The position numbers and the translations under genes were made by a program. A stretch of 64,000 nt of DNA from Streptomyces sp. NBC_01571 (lineage in GTDB: Bacteria; Actinomycetota; Actinomycetes; Streptomycetales; Streptomycetaceae): the NCBI RefSeq assembly GCF_026339875.1, contig NZ_JAPEPZ010000001.1:8184001-8248000 (forward strand), given 5' to 3'. Of the stretch, positions 1 to 9,113 are shown one piece after another. The notes below the pieces were generated by a model. It made no database searches. It was given only the letters and a program-made list of their open reading frames with translations, and had not been told where the DNA came from. The first letter of the stretch is position 1, and each line of letters starts with the position of its first letter.

Positions 1-35
1 GGGAACTGCTGGTGGAATCCGGAGTGGCCCTGTGA
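1..35 (+). CDS. 3' end of an upstream gene (partial)
   Basis: Reading back from the TGA at 33-35 gives an open frame to the window edge that ends ELLVESGVAL. The composition fits Streptomyces coding sequence, but eleven residues cannot identify a product. It lies about 60 bp upstream of the MATE exporter gene on the same strand, so it may belong to the same cluster. It could also be a chance open frame. Confidence 0.3.
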   Translation, partial: ELLVESGVAL

Positions 36-96
36 CCGGCGCCCGTCCGTCCGCCGCGCTCCGGCGCGGCGGGCACCCCGGCCGCGGTGGCCACCG

Positions 97-1503
97 ATGA
101 GCGCTACCCGGGCGCGGTTGCTCGACCTGGACACGGTGCGCGAGGTCGTGCGCGTCTCGGTCCCGCTGATGTTCGGCATGCTCGGGAACCTGATCCTGCT
201 GCTGGTCGACCGGATCTGCCTGGCCCGCTACTCGGAGGACACCCTCACCGCGTCCGGCCCCGCCGTCTTCACCGCGACCACGGTGATCATGGTGACCACG
301 GGGGCGGTCGGCATCACCCGCTCCTACGTGGCGCAGGCCCGCGGCCGCGGGGAGAAGCGCGAGGCGATGGACGAGGGCGCCAACGGCTTCGTCCTGGCCC
401 TGCTGCTCTGCGCGCTGCTGTTCGCCTCCACCCCGCTGCTGATGTGGGTGCCCACGCTGAGCGGGCAGCCCACGCACATCCAGGAGCTGGAGGCGCAGTT
501 CCTCGGCCTGTCCACGCTCTACGGCGCGGTCATGACCCTCAACATGGCGCTGTCCTCCTACTTCAACGGCATGGGCCGGACCCGGGTGCCGATGGTCGTC
601 GGCATCCTCGGCCAGATGGTCGGCGTCGTGATGACGATCGGCCTGGTCTTCGGCCGCTTCGGCCTGCCGGAGCTGGGCATGCGGGGCTCCGCGCTCGGCA
701 CGCTGAGCGCGGTGTCCGTCATGTTCGTCGGCTACGCCGTGTACCTGCCCAAGGGGTACGCCGCGGGCTTCGGCCGGCTCGTCCGCCAGGGCGGCCGCCG
801 GGCCGCCGGGACGCTGTGGCTGCGGCTGCGGCGCGGCGCCCCCGCCGGCGGCTCCCTGAGCCTGGAGGAGCTGGGGCAGACCGCGTTCGTGTGGCTGGCC
901 GGCGTCCTGGGCCCGGTGGCGCTCGCCGCCAACAACGTGGCGCTGGCCCTGAACTACGCGGCCGTCATTCCCCTGATCGGCCTCGGCATGGGGTGCAACA
1001 TCCTGTGCGGCAAGGCCGTCGGCGCCGGAGCGCACCGGAACATTCCGCACATCATGCGGGTCACCCTGAGCATCTCGGGCCTGTACGTGGCCGTGGTCGC
1101 GCTCTTCCAGATCGTCACCCCGACCCTGCTGCTGAGTCCGTTCGGTCTCGACGGAGCCGACTCCGCCGTCACCGCCCACGCCGTGGCCACCTCGCGGGTG
1201 CTGTGGACGTACTCCTTCGCGTTCATGTTCTCGATGGTCGGTTCGGCGGTCCTGGAGTGTCTCGGCCTGGCCCGCTTCGGGTTCCTGGCGCGCGTCGTCC
1301 TCATGTGGTGTCTGTGCGTTCCCACGATCATCGCGTTCGTGCTGCTCAACCGTGATGACGCGGACATGCTGCCGGCGATGTGGGTGATCTTCTCGGCCTT
1401 CGAGGCCGCGATGGCCGCGGTCTGCCTGTGGCGCGTCAGGCAGGCCGTCGCCAACGAGGAGAACCGGCTCCACCACACCGAACCGGTCCAGCAGACGATC
1501 TGA
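97..1503 (+). CDS. MATE family efflux transporter
   Basis: This 468-residue integral membrane protein of the MATE/MOP family would export a small molecule in exchange for Na+ or H+. The length and the pattern of about 12 hydrophobic segments (for example around residues 20-45, 55-75, 100-115 and 150-190) in two similar halves are typical. The N-terminal half has the family-like stretch SVPLMFGMLGNLILLLVD. The ATG at 97 is chosen because the frame upstream is poor coding sequence; no strong ribosome site is visible. It is the first complete gene of the cluster that runs to 11865, so the likely role is product export or self-protection. MATE pumps are less common than MFS or ABC pumps in such clusters. 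The substrate cannot be read from the sequence. Confidence 0.85.
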   Translation: MSATRARLLDLDTVREVVRVSVPLMFGMLGNLILLLVDRICLARYSEDTLTASGPAVFTATTVIMVTTGAVGITRSYVAQARGRGEKREAMDEGANGFVLALLLCALLFASTPLLMWVPTLSGQPTHIQELEAQFLGLSTLYGAVMTLNMALSSYFNGMGRTRVPMVVGILGQMVGVVMTIGLVFGRFGLPELGMRGSALGTLSAVSVMFVGYAVYLPKGYAAGFGRLVRQGGRRAAGTLWLRLRRGAPAGGSLSLEELGQTAFVWLAGVLGPVALAANNVALALNYAAVIPLIGLGMGCNILCGKAVGAGAHRNIPHIMRVTLSISGLYVAVVALFQIVTPTLLLSPFGLDGADSAVTAHAVATSRVLWTYSFAFMFSMVGSAVLECLGLARFGFLARVVLMWCLCVPTIIAFVLLNRDDADMLPAMWVIFSAFEAAMAAVCLWRVRQAVANEENRLHHTEPVQQTI

Positions 1504-1523
1504 CCGACCACCCGACAGAGAGT

Positions 1524-2747
1524 GTGGCCTTTTCCGTGAACGTATTGATCCTCGGCCGCGAGGAAGACTGCCGCGACTACCTCGACTACGCGCACCAACG
1601 AGGCTTCACCGTCCGGTTCTTCGCCCCGCCGCGGCTCACCGCCGACGACCGGGCGAACTGGCAGCGGACCGTCGCCGACGCCGCGCGCGAGACCGTGGAC
1701 CTGAGCACCGTCGACGACATCATCTCCTTCCACGACAGCCACCAGATCCAACTGGAGCTGCTGCGCGGCGAACTGGGTATGCCCACTCGCGACATCGACA
1801 CCCTGCTGTGCCTCGCCGACAAGACCCGGTTCAAGGCGCACCCGGCGGTCCGTGACCACATCACCCGCCACATCGAGCTGGACACGTCGGCGAAGGCGCC
1901 CGCGGCGCTGGCGGCCGTCGACGCCGCCCTCACCTTCCCGGTCGTCGTCAAGCCGTCGAACGGCTTCTACAGCGCGGGCGTGGTGAAGGCCGCGACGCCC
2001 GAGGAGTTCCCCAAGGCGTTCATCCAGACCAAGCGGGTCTGCACGGTCCTGCGGGAGAGCTCCGGCGAGTCGCGGATGCTCGCCGAGGAGTACCTCGAGG
2101 GCAACGAGTACGCCATCGACGGCATGGTCAGCGAGGGCCGGGTCATCCCCCTCCAGATCCACCGCAAGCTGCCGCCCCTGGTCGGCCCCCTCTTCCATGA
2201 AGTGGCCTACCTGACCGAGCCGTTCGACGCGGAGCTGGGCCGCGACTTCACCGCCCTGCTGGAGAGCATCGTCCCGGGCGTCGGCCTCGACAATTCCCCC
2301 TTCCACGCGGAATTCCGCTTCGACGGCCAGGGCCGGCTGCGCGTCCTGGAACTCGCGCCGCGGCTGTGCGGCGGCGGCACCACCACCTATCAGCAACTGC
2401 GCATCTGCACCGGCCTCGACGCGTACGACCTGCTGCACCGGCTGGGCCGTGAGGCCATCGCCCCCGAGCCGCTCTACCACCGGGTGGCGCTGGAGTACGA
2501 CGCTCCCATCGAGAGCAGCGGCTTCCTGAAGAACACCGCCCGCGCGGTCGAGGTGTGCCACAAGAACGATGTCACCACCGTGCATCTGCACCGCCCGGAC
2601 GGCCAGTTCGTCCTCGCCCCGCCGCTCAACTTCGAGACGGTCCTGACCGCCTACTTCGCCCGCGACACCCGCGAAGAGGCCGAGGCACTGCTGGACGTCC
2701 TGATGATCGACTGCACGATCGACACCGAAAAGGAAAAATCCTCATGA
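1524..2747 (+). CDS. ATP-grasp ligase (carboxylate-amine/thiol ligase family)
   Basis: This 407-residue ATP-grasp enzyme is expected to activate a carboxylate as an acyl phosphate and join it to an amine or thiol. Visible elements are an N-terminal pre-ATP-grasp fold (VNVLILGREEDC), the ATP-binding VVVKPSNGFYSAG near residue 140, EEYLEGNEYAIDG near 200 and the metal site ELAPRLCGGG near 275. In that last motif Ala replaces the common Asn, a variant also met in amino-acid ligases. The GTG at 1524 follows a purine-rich stretch (acagagagt); GTG 1536 is an alternative. The stop overlaps the next gene's ATG (ATGA at 2744), so the two are translationally coupled and probably act on one intermediate. 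Family is sure; substrate is not. BtrJ of butirosin synthesis, which loads a carrier protein, is one functional precedent. Confidence 0.8.
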   Translation: MAFSVNVLILGREEDCRDYLDYAHQRGFTVRFFAPPRLTADDRANWQRTVADAARETVDLSTVDDIISFHDSHQIQLELLRGELGMPTRDIDTLLCLADKTRFKAHPAVRDHITRHIELDTSAKAPAALAAVDAALTFPVVVKPSNGFYSAGVVKAATPEEFPKAFIQTKRVCTVLRESSGESRMLAEEYLEGNEYAIDGMVSEGRVIPLQIHRKLPPLVGPLFHEVAYLTEPFDAELGRDFTALLESIVPGVGLDNSPFHAEFRFDGQGRLRVLELAPRLCGGGTTTYQQLRICTGLDAYDLLHRLGREAIAPEPLYHRVALEYDAPIESSGFLKNTARAVEVCHKNDVTTVHLHRPDGQFVLAPPLNFETVLTAYFARDTREEAEALLDVLMIDCTIDTEKEKSS

Positions 2748-4024
2748 GGCCGGAAATCAAGCGCGCCCAGCACGTCATCCCCATCGGCGCCAGCTCGCCG
2801 CTGCGCGCCTGCCGCAACGTGGAGACCGACCCACTGGTCGTCGCCGAGGCACACGGCCAGTACCTGCACGACATCGACGGCACCCGGTACGTGGACTTCA
2901 TGTACGGGTTCGGGCCGTTGATCCTCGGACACGCGCCACCGGCCGTCAGCTCCGCCATCGCCCGGCAGGCCGCCAACGGCACACTGTTCGGCACGTACTC
3001 CACGCAGGAGATCGAGCTCGCCGAGCGCATCGCCGAGACCGCCGAGCACCTGGAGCAGCTGCGTTTCGTGTGCAGCGGCACAGAGGCCGTGATGTCCACC
3101 CTGCGGCTGGCCCGCGCCTACACCGGGCGCACCCGCGTGCTGCGCTTCAACGGCGGCTACCACGGCCACTTCGACCTGGTCCAGAACAAGGACGAGGCCC
3201 GTATGCGCGACGCCGGCCTCGACCCGGACGCCATGCGCTCCAACGTCTTCGCGGAGTACAACGACGCCGAGAGCGTCGAGCGGGCCTTCGCCGACCACCC
3301 CGGCGAGATCGCGGCAGTCGTCGTCGAGCCCGTCGCCTGCAACATGTCCCTCGTCCTGCCCGAGGAGGGGTTCCTCGCCGATCTGCGGCGCATCTGCGAC
3401 CGCGAGGGCGCCCTGCTCGTCTTCGACGAGGTCATCACCGGCTTCCGGCTCACCTACGGCCCGGTGAGCAACCTTCTCGGCGTCTCTCCCGACCTCACCG
3501 CCTTCGGCAAGATCATCGGTGGTGGCACGCCCGTCGGCGCGTTCGGCGGCCGCCGCGACATCATGCGGCTGCTCGACGAGGAGCGGGTCCTGCAGGGCGG
3601 CACCCTGGCCGGCAATCCACTGACCATGGCGGCCGGTCTGGCCACCCTCGACGTCCTGGCGCAGCCGGGCTTCTACGAGGAGCTGGAGCGCAAGGGCGCC
3701 CTCCTGCAGGCCGCCGTGGAGCGCCACCGGGCCGAGCAGGGACTCGACTTCACCTTCACCCGGACCGGCAGCATCTTCGCGTTCATCTTCGTCCCGCAGC
3801 GCTCGCCGATCCGCGTCAAGGCGGACGTCGCCGCGCAGGCGCACTCGCCGTACACCACGCTGTACGCGGGCATGCGGCAGGCCGGCTACCACCTGGCGCC
3901 GGACATCGAGGAGCCGATGTACGTGTCCGCCGAGACGACGGACGAGACGATCGAGGACTTCGCGGCCCGCGCCGTCGCGCTCCTCGCCACGGACCCGAAC
4001 ACGCCGGTGGCCACCGCGGCCTAG
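2744..4024 (+). CDS. PLP-dependent aminotransferase/aminomutase, glutamate-1-semialdehyde aminomutase (HemL)-like
   Basis: This 426-residue fold-type I class III aminotransferase is related to glutamate-1-semialdehyde 2,1-aminomutase. The PLP site is clear: LLVFDEVITGFR holds the aspartate that pairs with the pyridine nitrogen, and FGKIIGGGTPVGAFGG holds the Schiff-base lysine. VCSGTEAVMSTLRLAR is the cofactor-phosphate region. The ATG at 2744 overlaps the ATP-grasp stop by four bases. A heme-pathway role is unlikely given the cluster context. Within a biosynthetic cluster such enzymes transaminate an aldehyde or move an amino group between neighbouring carbons, for example to make a beta- or diamino acid; which one is inference. 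The stop codon lies in a CTAGTGCCGC motif resembling the end of the hairpin element at 16894. Confidence 0.82.
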   Translation: MRPEIKRAQHVIPIGASSPLRACRNVETDPLVVAEAHGQYLHDIDGTRYVDFMYGFGPLILGHAPPAVSSAIARQAANGTLFGTYSTQEIELAERIAETAEHLEQLRFVCSGTEAVMSTLRLARAYTGRTRVLRFNGGYHGHFDLVQNKDEARMRDAGLDPDAMRSNVFAEYNDAESVERAFADHPGEIAAVVVEPVACNMSLVLPEEGFLADLRRICDREGALLVFDEVITGFRLTYGPVSNLLGVSPDLTAFGKIIGGGTPVGAFGGRRDIMRLLDEERVLQGGTLAGNPLTMAAGLATLDVLAQPGFYEELERKGALLQAAVERHRAEQGLDFTFTRTGSIFAFIFVPQRSPIRVKADVAAQAHSPYTTLYAGMRQAGYHLAPDIEEPMYVSAETTDETIEDFAARAVALLATDPNTPVATAA

Positions 4025-4190
4025 TGCCGCCGCACCAGCCCGCGTTCGACCCTTCGTGCCGCTCAGCGGGTGCCGTCCGGTGCCGTGCGTCGCAAGACGG
4101 AGGATCTCCCGCGTACCGGGCGTACTCGGGTGATCCGACGACGCGGCGAGGCGCCGTGCCGGCGCCGACCGTCTGACCGGAATCGTCAGG
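4021..4190. repeat. Divergent copy of the hairpin element family, in the aminotransferase-NRPS gap
   Basis: The 336-bp gap between the aminotransferase and the NRPS begins with CTAGTGCCGC at the stop codon. It then shares ordered blocks with the inverted complement of the element at 16894-17062: CGTCCGGTGC, a GTAC-n4-CGTACT-n-GGG block, GCGGCGAG and GTGCCGG. No matching right-hand inverted arm is present, so this would be an end-truncated or diverged copy. The rest of the gap to 4360 shows no gene and no recognisable promoter. The assignment rests on alignment by eye. Confidence 0.4.
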
Positions 4191-4360
4191 AACCAGCCCC
4201 GTCCACGGGCCGTGCTCCTCGGAGCGCGGCCCCCACCGCCCCGCACCGCCGTACGGCCCCGCGTCACCGCACGGCACGTGCGGGCCCTCCGCCGCCCGGC
4301 CCATGCCGCCCGCAACGCCGGACCTCCGCGCTGCCCGCCCCCTGCCGACGGGACTCCACC

Positions 4361-7300
4361 ATGAACGACGAGGCCAGGAACCTCCCCCTCCTCCCTGCCC
4401 AGGAGAGCATGCTGTTCGCCGAAGCGGCGCACGGCCGACCGGGCACCCACAACCTGGCTCTGGCGCTGCGGCTCACCGGGCCGCTCGACCGGCGCGCCCT
4501 CGACGCCGCACTGCACGCCCTGACCGAGCGGCACGAGGCGCTGCGGGTGAGCATCACCGAGCACGAGGGCGTGCCGCGGCAGACGATCGCCGCCGAGGTG
4601 AGCGTCACCGTCGAGGAGGCCGACCTCACCGCCCCGGACCCGGACACCACCGACCTCGACGGGCACTTCGCCGCGGCGCAGGACCGCCCGTTCCCACTCG
4701 ACCGGGCGCCACTGCTGCGGGCCACCGTGTTCCGGCTCGGCGAGCGGCAGCACGTCCTGCTGCTCGTCGCGCACCACAGCGTCGCCGACGGCCACTCCAT
4801 GGACGTCCTCGCCCGCGAGTTCGAGACGCTCTACGAGGCATTCGCCGAGCACCGGCCGAACCCGCTCGGGCCACCTGCCCTGAGCTACAGCGAGCACGTC
4901 GCCGCCACCCTCGCCGGCGTCTCCGACCGCCGCCGGGCCCGGGCCCTCGACCACTGGCGCACCGAACTCGACGGCGCCCCCGCCACCCTCGACCTGCCCA
5001 TGGCCCGACTGAGCGGCACCACCCGCCGACACGCGGCCACGCACCGCCGTGACCTGCCCAGGCCCGTCGTGGCCCGGCTGCGCGAGCTCACCGGCGAACA
5101 CCGCACCAGCCTCTTCGCGGGGCTCGCCGCCGGCGCCTTCGCGCTGTTGGGCCGCTACACGGGCGAGAGCGACCTCGTGCTGGGCGTACCCCTGTCCACC
5201 CGCACGGAGGCGGGCTCGGAGAGCGTGGTCGGGCTCACCGTCAACACCATGCCGCTGCGTGTCGGATACGACGCCCGTGAGGGCTTCCTGCCCCTGCTGC
5301 GCCATGTCCAGGGCCGCACCTTCCAGGCGATGCGCCACCAGAACACTCCTTTCCACGAGCTGGTCCAGGCGCTCAACCCGCCCCGCTCCGCGCACCGTCA
5401 ACCGGTGTTCCAGCTGGGCCTCAACCACGTACGGACCGGCCCCGCGGCCACCCCGCGGGCCGGGCTGCTCATCGAGGCGATGCCGATCGCCAACGCGACG
5501 GCCGCGTTCGAACTGATGCTGACCTTCGTGGAGTCGGACGACGACGTCCGGGTGTACGTCGAGTACGACACCGAGCGCTTCGACGCGAACGCCGTCCACG
5601 CCCTCGCCGACCACCTCGCGAACCTCCTCGCCGGGGTCTCCGCCGACCCCGGCGTCCCGCTCGCCGACATCGAGCTGATGGACGAGGAGGAACGGCAGCG
5701 CGCCCTGCACCTGTGGAACGACACCGCAGCGCCCCTCACCGACGACACCGTCGTGTCCCTGTTCGCCCGGCAGGCCGCCCGGCGCGGTGACGCCACCGCT
5801 GTCGTCTGCGGCCAGCACAGCCTCGGCTACGACGCCCTGGACCGGCGCTCCGCACGCCTGGCGCGGCTGCTCGCCGAACGCGGCGTGGGACAGGGCGCCT
5901 TCGTCGGCATCTCGCTGCACCGTTCCACGGCCACCGTCGTGGCCGTGCTCGCCGTGCTCAGAGCGGGCGCCGCTTATGTGCCGCTGGACCCGGCCTACCC
6001 CGCGGAACGGCTGGCGTTCATGGTGCAGGACGCCGCCCCCGCGCTGGTGATCACCGAGTCGTCGGCCCTCGGCAGCTTCGGTGCCGGTCCCGGCACGCCC
6101 CCCGTGCTCCTGCTGGACGACCCCGCCGTGCAGGCCGCCCTTGACGCGTACGACGACACGTTCGAGCGGGAGGTGACACCCGACCACACCGCCTACGTGA
6201 TCTTCACCTCCGGCTCCACCGGCCGGCCCAAGGGTGTCCGCGTCACCCACCGTAACGTCGCCAACCTCACCGCGTGGGCGGCGGCCGCCTTCGGCGACGG
6301 GCTGCAGCGGGTGCTCGCCGCGACCTCCCTCAATTTCGACGTCTCCGTGTTCGAGATCCTCGCGCCGCTGCTCAACGGCGGCAGCGTCGAGATCGTCCGC
6401 GACCTCCTGGAGATAGGCGAACGCGGCGGATGGCAGGGCACGCTCGTCAGCGGCGTCCCCTCGGTGCTGGCCCGGCTGATCGCCGACGGTGCCCTCGACC
6501 TGCGCGTCGACCACCTCGTCCTCGCCGGCGAGGCGCTGACCCCGCAGGTGGCCGGGCGGCTGCGGGCCGCCGTGCCGGGGGCCCGGCTCGTCAACGCCTA
6601 CGGGCCCACCGAGACCACCGTGTACGCCAGCGCGTCGGCCACCGGCAGCCACGGCACGGACGTGGCCGAGGAGGACACCCCGCCCATCGGCAGCCCCCTG
6701 CGCAACACCCGTCTGTACGTGCTCGACGACCGGATGCGGCCCCTGCCCCTCGGGGTGCCCGGCGAGCTGTACATCGCGGGTGCCGGCGTCGCCCAGGGCT
6801 ATCTGCACCGCCCCGACCTCACCGGATCCCGCTTCGTGACCGACCCCTTCGGGGCGCCCGGCGAGCGCATGTACCGCTCCGGCGACGTGGTGCTGCGCCG
6901 CTTCGACGGACAGCTGCAGTACGTAGGCCGCTCCGACGACCAGGTCAAGCTGCGCGGCTTCCGCGTGGAGCCCAGCGAGGTGGAGGCGGTCCTCGCCGAG
7001 CAGCCCGAGGTCGCACAGGCCGCCGTCGTGCTGCACGAGGACCGGCACAGCGAACGCCGGCTCGTCGCGTACGTCACTCCCGTGCCCGGCGCCACACCCG
7101 ACCCGGCACGGCTGCGCGCCGCCGCCGCCCGGCTGCTTCCCGAGTACATGGTCCCGGCGGCCGTCGTACCCCTGGACGTACTGCCGCTCTCGCCCAGCGG
7201 CAAACTCGACCGCGACCGGCTGCCCGGCCCCGGCTTCGGCACCTCCGCCGGCCGGCCGCCCGCCACCCCCGACGAAGTCGCCCTCGCGACCCTGTTCGCC

Positions 7301-8275
7301 GACGCGCTCGGCCAGCCCGACGTGTCGGCCACCGACAGCTTCTTCGACCTCGGCGGCCACTCCCTGATGGCGATCCGGCTCGTGGAGCGCATACGCGCGG
7401 AACTGCGCACCGAACTGACCGTGCGCGACCTCTTCGAGACACCGACCGTCCAGGGCCTGGCCCAGCGGCTGCGCCCGGACGGCACCGTACCCGAGAACAC
7501 GCCGGCCGCCGGCAGCCCGGCCGACGACTTCGCGGTCCTCCTTCCGCTGCGCACCCGGGGCAGCAGGCCCCCACTGTTCTGCTTCCACCCCGGATTCGGG
7601 CTCAGCTGGAGCTACGCCGCACTGATGCGCAGGCTCGACCCGGACCAGCCGGTGTACGCGCTGCAGGCGCGCGGTGTCGCCTCCGGTGAGCAACTCCCCA
7701 GCACCTTCGAGGAGTTGCTAGAGGACTACGTGCGGCACATCCGCGCGGTCCGCCCGCACGGACCGTACCGGCTGCTCGGCTGGTCCTTCGGCGGCCTCGT
7801 CGCCCACTCGCTGGCCACCCGGTTCCAGGCCGAGGGCGAACAGGTCGAGCTGGTCGCGATGCTGGACACCCTGATGGTCGGCACCGACGAGGAACTCGAT
7901 CCGCAGGAGATGCGCCGGCTCATCGAGTCCGAGACCGCCGCTGTGCGCCAGGTCGTGCCCGACGCCCGGCGGTTGCTGGCGGTCATCGAGAACCTGATCC
8001 GGCTCCGTGGCCAGTTTCGTCCCGGACGGTTCCGGGGCGACGTGCTGTACTTCACCGCCGCGCACGAACCGGGCCGGTCGGAGTCGGTCAGCGAACCGTG
8101 GGAGCCGTACGTCGAGGGGCGGCTGGTGGAACACCGAGTCGCCTGCGCCCATCTGGAGATGATGAACGCCCACCCCGCCCGCGAGATCGGCAACGCGGTG
8201 AGCAAGGCACTGGACGCGCTCGGAGGCACCGCACCGGAGCAGGACGCCCGCGGCACCGGCGCCCCCACCGCGTGA
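4361..8275 (+). CDS. Single-module nonribosomal peptide synthetase, C-A-PCP-TE
   Basis: This 1304-residue NRPS module has a condensation domain (about 1-430) with intact HHSVADG at 138-144. The adenylation domain (about 460-950) has the phosphate loop FTSGSTGRPKG near 615-625, NAYGPTE, YRSGDVV and PSGKLDRDRLP. A carrier domain has FDLGGHSL with the phosphopantetheine Ser at 1001, and a type I thioesterase has GWSFGG with Ser about 1142. The ten specificity positions, read by eye against GrsA, are D V F S V A A V Y K; I do not assign a substrate. The ATG at 4361 is chosen because the C domain starts immediately after it. An N-terminal C domain with no upstream module means the acyl donor must come from another route, such as the ATP-grasp enzyme or a free acyl carrier. 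A dedicated PPTase lies downstream. Confidence 0.92.
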   Translation: MNDEARNLPLLPAQESMLFAEAAHGRPGTHNLALALRLTGPLDRRALDAALHALTERHEALRVSITEHEGVPRQTIAAEVSVTVEEADLTAPDPDTTDLDGHFAAAQDRPFPLDRAPLLRATVFRLGERQHVLLLVAHHSVADGHSMDVLAREFETLYEAFAEHRPNPLGPPALSYSEHVAATLAGVSDRRRARALDHWRTELDGAPATLDLPMARLSGTTRRHAATHRRDLPRPVVARLRELTGEHRTSLFAGLAAGAFALLGRYTGESDLVLGVPLSTRTEAGSESVVGLTVNTMPLRVGYDAREGFLPLLRHVQGRTFQAMRHQNTPFHELVQALNPPRSAHRQPVFQLGLNHVRTGPAATPRAGLLIEAMPIANATAAFELMLTFVESDDDVRVYVEYDTERFDANAVHALADHLANLLAGVSADPGVPLADIELMDEEERQRALHLWNDTAAPLTDDTVVSLFARQAARRGDATAVVCGQHSLGYDALDRRSARLARLLAERGVGQGAFVGISLHRSTATVVAVLAVLRAGAAYVPLDPAYPAERLAFMVQDAAPALVITESSALGSFGAGPGTPPVLLLDDPAVQAALDAYDDTFEREVTPDHTAYVIFTSGSTGRPKGVRVTHRNVANLTAWAAAAFGDGLQRVLAATSLNFDVSVFEILAPLLNGGSVEIVRDLLEIGERGGWQGTLVSGVPSVLARLIADGALDLRVDHLVLAGEALTPQVAGRLRAAVPGARLVNAYGPTETTVYASASATGSHGTDVAEEDTPPIGSPLRNTRLYVLDDRMRPLPLGVPGELYIAGAGVAQGYLHRPDLTGSRFVTDPFGAPGERMYRSGDVVLRRFDGQLQYVGRSDDQVKLRGFRVEPSEVEAVLAEQPEVAQAAVVLHEDRHSERRLVAYVTPVPGATPDPARLRAAAARLLPEYMVPAAVVPLDVLPLSPSGKLDRDRLPGPGFGTSAGRPPATPDEVALATLFADALGQPDVSATDSFFDLGGHSLMAIRLVERIRAELRTELTVRDLFETPTVQGLAQRLRPDGTVPENTPAAGSPADDFAVLLPLRTRGSRPPLFCFHPGFGLSWSYAALMRRLDPDQPVYALQARGVASGEQLPSTFEELLEDYVRHIRAVRPHGPYRLLGWSFGGLVAHSLATRFQAEGEQVELVAMLDTLMVGTDEELDPQEMRRLIESETAAVRQVVPDARRLLAVIENLIRLRGQFRPGRFRGDVLYFTAAHEPGRSESVSEPWEPYVEGRLVEHRVACAHLEMMNAHPAREIGNAVSKALDALGGTAPEQDARGTGAPTA

Positions 8276-8331
8276 ACACCACCGGGACGACTCACGCACC
8301 AAGCCCTGGAAGAACGACGAAGGAACCTCAC

Positions 8332-9036
8332 ATGCCCCGTACTGCCCTGGTCCTCGGTGGGAACCGCGGCATCGGCCTGGCCGTGGCGCGCCATCTGGCC
8401 GCCCGCGGCGACCGGGTCGCGGTCAGCCACCGTACGGGCGAGCCGCCCGAGCAGCTGTTCGGCGTGCGCTGCGACGTCACCGACGCCGAGGCGGTGACCG
8501 CGGCCTGCGCGCGGGTCAAGGAGGAACTGGGCCCGGTGGAGGTACTCGTCCTCAACGCCGGCATCACCCGCGATCGGCTGTTCGCCGTCATGACCGCCGA
8601 GGACTTCGAGGCACCGCTGCGCACCAACCTGCTCGGCGCGTTCCACGGGGTCAAACCGGTGCTGCGGGGCATGATGCGCGCCCGGTGGGGGCGGATCGTC
8701 CTGATGTCCTCGACCGTGGCGCTGTCCGGCGCGACTGGCCAGACCAACTACGCGGCCTCCAAGGCCGGTCTCATCGGCTTCGCCCGGTCGCTGGCGCTGG
8801 AGGTGGCCGCCCACGGCATCACCGTCAACGTCGTCGCTCCCGGCTACACGGACACTGACATGGTCGCGGCCATGCCCGAGGAGCAGCGCAGAAGCCTGCT
8901 GGCGACCGTCCCGATGCGCCGGATGGCCACCTCCGACGAGATCGCGGCCGCGGTCGGCTATCTCACCGGCGAGGACGCGGGCTACGTCACCGGCACGGTC
9001 CTGCACGTCGACGGCGGCATCGGCATGGGCCACTGA
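8332..9036 (+). CDS. Short-chain dehydrogenase/reductase, FabG-like
   Basis: This 234-residue NAD(P)-dependent SDR resembles 3-oxoacyl-ACP reductase. The Rossmann motif GGNRGIG is at the N-terminus, followed by NAGITRD. Catalytic Ser126/127, Tyr140 and Lys144 lie in SS-x11-NYAASK, and VVAPGYTDTDM follows. The ATG at 8332 has a good ribosome site (aaggaa, about 8 bases upstream). It follows the NRPS on the same strand by 56 bp. FabG-type members reduce beta-keto thioesters on carrier proteins, so this one may act on a carrier-bound intermediate of the pathway; the actual substrate is inference. Confidence 0.85.
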   Translation: MPRTALVLGGNRGIGLAVARHLAARGDRVAVSHRTGEPPEQLFGVRCDVTDAEAVTAACARVKEELGPVEVLVLNAGITRDRLFAVMTAEDFEAPLRTNLLGAFHGVKPVLRGMMRARWGRIVLMSSTVALSGATGQTNYAASKAGLIGFARSLALEVAAHGITVNVVAPGYTDTDMVAAMPEEQRRSLLATVPMRRMATSDEIAAAVGYLTGEDAGYVTGTVLHVDGGIGMGH

Positions 9037-9113
9037 CCCGGCGCGCTTCCCCGCACACCACCCGGCGCCTCACCTCAGGCGGCCGGACGAACCGACACAC
9101 GGAGGGACCGCCA

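Noticed and set aside
87..1355. 422-codon plus-strand frame overlapping the MATE gene
   Set aside because: Its product is Arg/Gly/His low-complexity; the overlapping frame from 97 has a full MATE membrane topology.
4070..4360. N-terminal extension of the NRPS into the upstream gap
   Set aside because: The extra 97 codons are Arg/Pro-rich and overlap the putative hairpin element. The condensation domain starts right after ATG 4361.
2651..7693. Very long open frame (1680 codons) on the minus strand opposite the aminotransferase and NRPS genes
   Set aside because: It is antisense to two clear enzymes with intact motifs. Long antisense frames are a by-product of third-position G/C bias, and the translation is low-complexity Gly/Arg/Val/Glu with no domain.
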